DNA from: JAVJST01 sp965229715 | GTDB lineage: Bacteria; Pseudomonadota; Alphaproteobacteria; Rhodospirillales; Casp-alpha2 | NCBI GenBank assembly: GCA_965229715.1 | Contig: CBDDJL010000002.1 | Span: 2,421,566-2,485,565 of the forward strand | DNA length: 64,000 nt | Direction: 5' to 3' | Shown here: in pieces, positions 60,698-64,000 of the stretch | Numbering within the stretch: the first letter of the stretch is position 1 | How the letters are laid out: every line of letters begins with the position of its first letter | Notes under the pieces: generated by a model | Databases searched by the model: none | What the model saw: only the letters and a program-made list of their open reading frames with translations | Told to the model about the DNA's origin: nothing | Position numbers and translations under genes: made by a program

Positions 60698-62761
60698 ATG
60701 CGATTCTCGTTCGCAGTCATCCTCGCCGCCCTCGCGCTGGTCCACGCGGCATTGCCCCAGACCGAGGCGCCGCCCGTGACCGGCGCGGCGGTGGAGCGCG
60801 TCGACCTGAGAGAGTTCGCCGAGGCCCGCTCCGGGCGCATCGCCTTTGCCATGTACCTGCGCGATCAGAAGGTTGGCTGGGTGGTCCAGGAGCGCGCGAT
60901 CGTCTCGCCGCGAGGCCGCCCGGTCCATCGCCTTACCGAGACCGTGGAGATGTACGAGCTGGTCGGCGGTGACGTCGTCACCACGCGAGTGAGCAGCGTG
61001 ACGGACTTCGCCTTGCTGTGGCCCGGCAACATCGAATGGGCCGAGGAGAGCGTGACCGAGCAGGGCCGTACGACCCGGATCACGGTGACGCGTTCGGGCG
61101 ATCGGATGGCGGTCACGCGCCGGAGTCCTGGCGTGGACGGAACGCTGCGCCAGGTGCCGGTGCCCAAGGAGAACCTGGCCGAGCAGGTGCGGCTCTCGCG
61201 CTGGCTGAGTGCGCCCCGACAGCGCGGCGACGAGTTCGCGACCTGGGAGACGGACTGGGAGCGCGACGACGTGGATCAACGGCGATCCTACGAGTATCTC
61301 GGTCCCGAGCTGTTCGACCTGGGCGGCGACGAGCAAACGGTTCATCGCATCACGCTGACGGTCGATGGCGCGCCGCTTCGTGCCCGGCTGGAGTCGAGCG
61401 GACTCGTGATCAGCATGGGGCTCGGGCTCGGCATGGAGGTCCGGCGTGAGGACGAGGCGACGGCGAAGGACCGCGCGACGATCGCGCGCGTCGACACGCT
61501 GCTTGCAATTGCGGTCCCGGTCGACAAGTCGCTCGGGGATCCGACGAACCTGGCCGTGCTGACGCTCGAGGTGAGCGGGGCGGGCTGCGATCGCTTCCCG
61601 ACGTCATCCCAGCAGCGCGTCACGGTCACGGCGCCCGACGCGGTTCGCCTGGAGGTGCGAAACGGCCCGATCGAGCCGCACTCCGCGCCGCTATCGGCCG
61701 CCGACCGGGAACGCTACCTCGCGAGCACGCAGCAGCTGCCGGCCGCGGACCCGAAGATGAATGCGTTGGCGACGCAGATCGCCGGGGCCGACGACGGCGC
61801 GTTGAGGAAGGCGTCGCGCCTGCAGCAGTGGGTCTACGACAACCTCGCGTACAGCAAGGTGCACAACGCCGACAACGCCCTCGATGTGCTGGCGAACGAG
61901 AGCGGCGATTGCTCGGAGTTCGCCCAGCTGTTCGTCGCGCTCGCCCGAGCGGCGGGCATTCCGGCGCGCCCGGTCACGGGGCTGGTCTATTCGGCCGGCG
62001 ACGGGCCGAAGTTCTGGGGGCACGCCTGGGCCGAGGTCCACGATGGCGCGAGCTGGGTCGCGGTGGACCCGACCTGGAACCAGGTCTACGTCGATGCGGG
62101 ACACATCAAACTCAGCGAAGGGGAGCGCGATCTGTCGTGGGTCGGAGCGCTCGACGTGTCGATGCGCGTGCTGGACTTCGAGACCTACGAGGACCGGCGT
62201 GAGCCGCCGCTGCAACTCGTGCTCGAGGTCGCCGGTGAGGCGCGCGAGATCGAACTCGGCGAGCTCGTTCGGGTTCCGGTCGATGCCGGCGAGCTCGCTC
62301 TGCGGGTCGAGGCCGGACCGCAGCGTCGCTTGCGCGCCGGCAGTCTCGTGCTCGATTACCCGCGCGAGTTCGCGTTCTACTTCTGGGAGGAGGACGCCGT
62401 TCGGTCGTGGATGATCGAAGGCGAGGAGTGCACGCTGACGATCGAGCGGCATGCGGTCCACGAGGCGGTCGGGCTGCTCGCCCGTCGGTTCGAGGAGCTC
62501 GCGACGACCGAGACTGCGACGGGGGCGACGATCGAACGGGGGGATGTCACGATCGAGTTTGCCGGCAGCGAGCGGACCGGGCGGCGGTTGACCTCGGTCG
62601 ACGAGGGGTTCACCGTTCGCCACGACCTGTTCGCGGTTCCGACAGTGCGCGACGTTTGCGTTCTGCACATCACCACCAACCTGCTCGAGAGCCACGAAGC
62701 GCCACCGAGCGCCCAGCGCGCGATCGACCGGATCCTCGCGAGCCTGCGGCTGCGGCGCTGA
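60698..62761 (+). CDS. Exported transglutaminase-like protein
   Basis: 687 residues with a signal peptide (MRFSFAVILAALALVHAALP). The transglutaminase-like core at about 370-465 has the catalytic triad: Cys in ESGDCSEFAQLFVALARA, His in FWGHAWAEVHDG, Asp in VAVDPTWNQVYVD. The N-terminal 330 residues are beta-rich (YLRDQKVGWVVQERAI), as in planctomycete proteins of this kind. The reaction could be protease-like or crosslinking. It follows the terminator and has its own transcript. Confidence 0.85.
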   Translation: MRFSFAVILAALALVHAALPQTEAPPVTGAAVERVDLREFAEARSGRIAFAMYLRDQKVGWVVQERAIVSPRGRPVHRLTETVEMYELVGGDVVTTRVSSVTDFALLWPGNIEWAEESVTEQGRTTRITVTRSGDRMAVTRRSPGVDGTLRQVPVPKENLAEQVRLSRWLSAPRQRGDEFATWETDWERDDVDQRRSYEYLGPELFDLGGDEQTVHRITLTVDGAPLRARLESSGLVISMGLGLGMEVRREDEATAKDRATIARVDTLLAIAVPVDKSLGDPTNLAVLTLEVSGAGCDRFPTSSQQRVTVTAPDAVRLEVRNGPIEPHSAPLSAADRERYLASTQQLPAADPKMNALATQIAGADDGALRKASRLQQWVYDNLAYSKVHNADNALDVLANESGDCSEFAQLFVALARAAGIPARPVTGLVYSAGDGPKFWGHAWAEVHDGASWVAVDPTWNQVYVDAGHIKLSEGERDLSWVGALDVSMRVLDFETYEDRREPPLQLVLEVAGEAREIELGELVRVPVDAGELALRVEAGPQRRLRAGSLVLDYPREFAFYFWEEDAVRSWMIEGEECTLTIERHAVHEAVGLLARRFEELATTETATGATIERGDVTIEFAGSERTGRRLTSVDEGFTVRHDLFAVPTVRDVCVLHITTNLLESHEAPPSAQRAIDRILASLRLRR

Positions 62762-62767
62762 CGGCCG

Positions 62768-63535
62768 CTACTCGCGGTGCACGTGATACGGCGACGCCTG
62801 GTGCGTCGGCATCACGAGGATCGTGTCGAGGTTGACGTGCGGGGGGCGGGACGCCGCGAACACGACGCACTCGGCGACGTCGTCGGCGACGAGCGGCTGC
62901 GTGCCCTCGTAGACCTTCCTGGCCTTCTCCTCGTCGCCCGCGAAGCGCACGATCGAGAACTCGGTGTCGACCATGCCGGGGTCGACGCTCGTCACGCGGA
63001 TGCCCTTGCCGAGCGTCTCCATCCGGATCGCCTCGCAGATCGGCTGCAGCGCGCGCTTGCTGCCGCAGTAGACGCCGCCGCCCGGATACGCCTTGTGCCC
63101 CGCGATCGAGCCGATCACGACGACCTGGCCCTGCTCGCGCTCGATCATGCCGGGCAGGACACGCCGCGTGACCTCGAGCAACCCGACCACGTTGGTCTCG
63201 ATCATCTCGCGCCACGCGACGCCCGTGCCCTCGGCGATCGTCTCCGTGCCGCGCGCGAGACCGGCGTTGTTCACGAGCACGTCGATCGGGCCGTGCGCCG
63301 CGATCGCGCCTTCGACGAACGCGGTCACGCTCGCGGGATCCGTGACGTCGAGCGCCCTGCAGAACGGGTTCTCCTTGGCCGCACCCGGCGCCGCCGCGGC
63401 GGCGGCAGCGACCTCGTCGAGGCGCTCGGCCCGGCGCGCGCCGAGCGACAGGCGATCCCCGAGCTTGCCGAACTGGATGGCGCAGGCGCGGCCGATGCCG
63501 GAGCTGCTGCCGGTGATGACGACGTGACGGCTCAT
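62768..63535 (-). CDS. Short-chain dehydrogenase/reductase (YdfG-like)
   Basis: 255 residues. VVITGSSSGIGRACAIQFGK binds NAD(P); NNAGLARG is next; the catalytic Ser is in VIGSIAGHKAYPG, and the Tyr-x3-Lys in YCGSKRALQP. DPGMVDTEFS is typical of the YdfG/serine dehydrogenase subgroup. Convergent with the transglutaminase-like gene. Confidence 0.88.
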   Translation of the reverse strand: MSRHVVITGSSSGIGRACAIQFGKLGDRLSLGARRAERLDEVAAAAAAAPGAAKENPFCRALDVTDPASVTAFVEGAIAAHGPIDVLVNNAGLARGTETIAEGTGVAWREMIETNVVGLLEVTRRVLPGMIEREQGQVVVIGSIAGHKAYPGGGVYCGSKRALQPICEAIRMETLGKGIRVTSVDPGMVDTEFSIVRFAGDEEKARKVYEGTQPLVADDVAECVVFAASRPPHVNLDTILVMPTHQASPYHVHRE

Positions 63536-63550
63536 GGCGCCGACGATACG

Positions 63551-64000
63551 TCAGGCGGCGACGATCGCGACGACGATGTGCCGCAGCTGATCGGCGAGGC
63601 ACAGCGCGGCGATGACGATGACGACCCGGCGGATCGCGGCCGTGCCCTTCTTCACGCCCCAATGGCTCGCGAGGTAGCTGCCGAGACCGCAGCCGACGGC
63701 GAGCGCGAGGGCCGGCGACCAGTCGATCGCGTCCGCCGCGATGAACACGGCCGCACTCGTCGTGGACGTCAGGATCACGACCGCGGCCTTGGCCGCGAGC
63801 ACCGCGACGAGGTCGCGCTGGTACACGCCGACGAGGACGAACGTCGCGACGAGCCCGGTGCCGACCTGGGCGTAGCCCATGTGCGCGCCGATGAAGAAGC
63901 AGCCGAGGAATGCGAGCCACTTCGGGCGGGCCGTGCCGCCCTCGGTCGCCTTCTGGGGCATGAGCTGCTGGATCAGCAGCAGCACGAGGATCACCGCGAG
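63551..64000 (-). CDS. TauE/SafE-like permease (5' end cut by the right edge)
   Basis: About 150 residues of the C-terminal half are visible. Four hydrophobic segments: LAFLGCFFIGAHMGYAQVGT, LAAKAAVVILTSTTSAAVFI, ALALAVGCGLGSYLASHWG and IRRVVIVIAALCLADQL. GLGSYLASHWGVKKG is the usual second-repeat motif. The family moves sulfite, sulfonates or other anions. The start lies outside the window. Confidence 0.7.
   Translation of the reverse strand, partial: LAVILVLLLIQQLMPQKATEGGTARPKWLAFLGCFFIGAHMGYAQVGTGLVATFVLVGVYQRDLVAVLAAKAAVVILTSTTSAAVFIAADAIDWSPALALAVGCGLGSYLASHWGVKKGTAAIRRVVIVIAALCLADQLRHIVVAIVAA

Noticed and set aside
59087..61345. 752-codon minus-strand open frame
   Set aside because: Covers two real plus-strand genes with signal peptides and a terminator between them; it has no features of its own.
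1..64000. CRISPR array, tRNA, rRNA, prophage or toxin-antitoxin genes
   Set aside because: Looked for by eye on both strands; no regular spacer-repeat series, tRNA-like cloverleaf with CCA, integrase or known toxin motif was recognised. A tRNAscan, CRISPR and Pfam search would settle it.

Overview
This 64 kb window appears to be two unrelated bacterial genomes joined at about position 20,600-20,615. The left part (1 to about 20.6 kb) looks like an alphaproteobacterium, probably Rhodospirillales-like. It has the usual alphaproteobacterial run HDAC-like deacetylase / xseB / ispA / dxs / tlyA, plus fabI-aroC, pdxH, a glycine-zipper lipoprotein, a PAS_5-type protein and a TetR/RND efflux locus. 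The right part (about 20.6 kb to the end) is visibly more GC-rich. It looks like a planctomycete: DUF2723 membrane protein, PmoA-like (DUF6807) protein, squalene-cyclase-like repeat proteins, a di-haem peroxidase with a secreted-protein tail, several DinB proteins, ECF sigma factors with unusual partners and KamA-type radical SAM. The join cuts one gene from each side (an efflux adaptor and a cyclase-like protein), with no integrase, IS or tRNA nearby. An assembly chimera is therefore more likely than natural transfer.

Left part, in order: a very large glycosyltransferase with a TPR region (minus, runs off the left edge) and an SDR; SRAP/HMCES protein; MFS transporter; a minus-strand run pdxH - cation diffusion facilitator - universal stress protein; glycine-zipper lipoprotein; fabI - aroC - rhodanese; an outer-membrane beta-barrel with a clear terminator; a PAS_5 protein; the isoprenoid run xseB - ispA - dxs - tlyA; an HDAC-like hydrolase; a cold-shock gene with a 59-residue downstream ORF; and a TetR repressor divergent from the truncated efflux adaptor, with a perfect operator between them.

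Right part, in order: 3' fragment of a cyclase-like protein; glutamate dehydrogenase; DinB; a secreted Arg/Glu-rich repeat protein; radical SAM - rlmH; hybrid histidine kinase; DinB; GT2 - DUF2304; kamA; a TolB-like lipoprotein divergent from queA; thiE; a TPR membrane protein with a histone-H1-like tail; di-haem peroxidase; a frameshifted exported protein; an Upf1-like helicase; zinc-ribbon protein; queG with three frameshifts; a degenerate kinase-like protein, ECF sigma and zinc-finger/TPR partner; GDPD; membrane protein - aminotransferase; gmhA; DUF4384 protein; cyclase-like protein; ECF sigma - LRR transmembrane partner; PmoA-like / polysaccharide-lyase-like / DUF2723 operon; two secreted proteins; SDR; and a TauE-like permease cut by the right edge.

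The least explained signal is a set of long-stem palindromic elements in the planctomycete part. Family F1 (23090-23250 and 49222-49381) is about 160 bp, with 20-22 bp terminal inverted repeats, a symmetric 6x6 internal loop and three internal hairpins. Family F2 (22360-22464 and 33943-34061) is 105-119 bp, with 26-33 bp inverted repeats around a 53-nt interior. Within each family the arms differ between copies, yet each copy stays self-complementary, so the stems have changed by compensatory substitution. No CRISPR array, tRNA, rRNA or recognisable transposase gene was seen.
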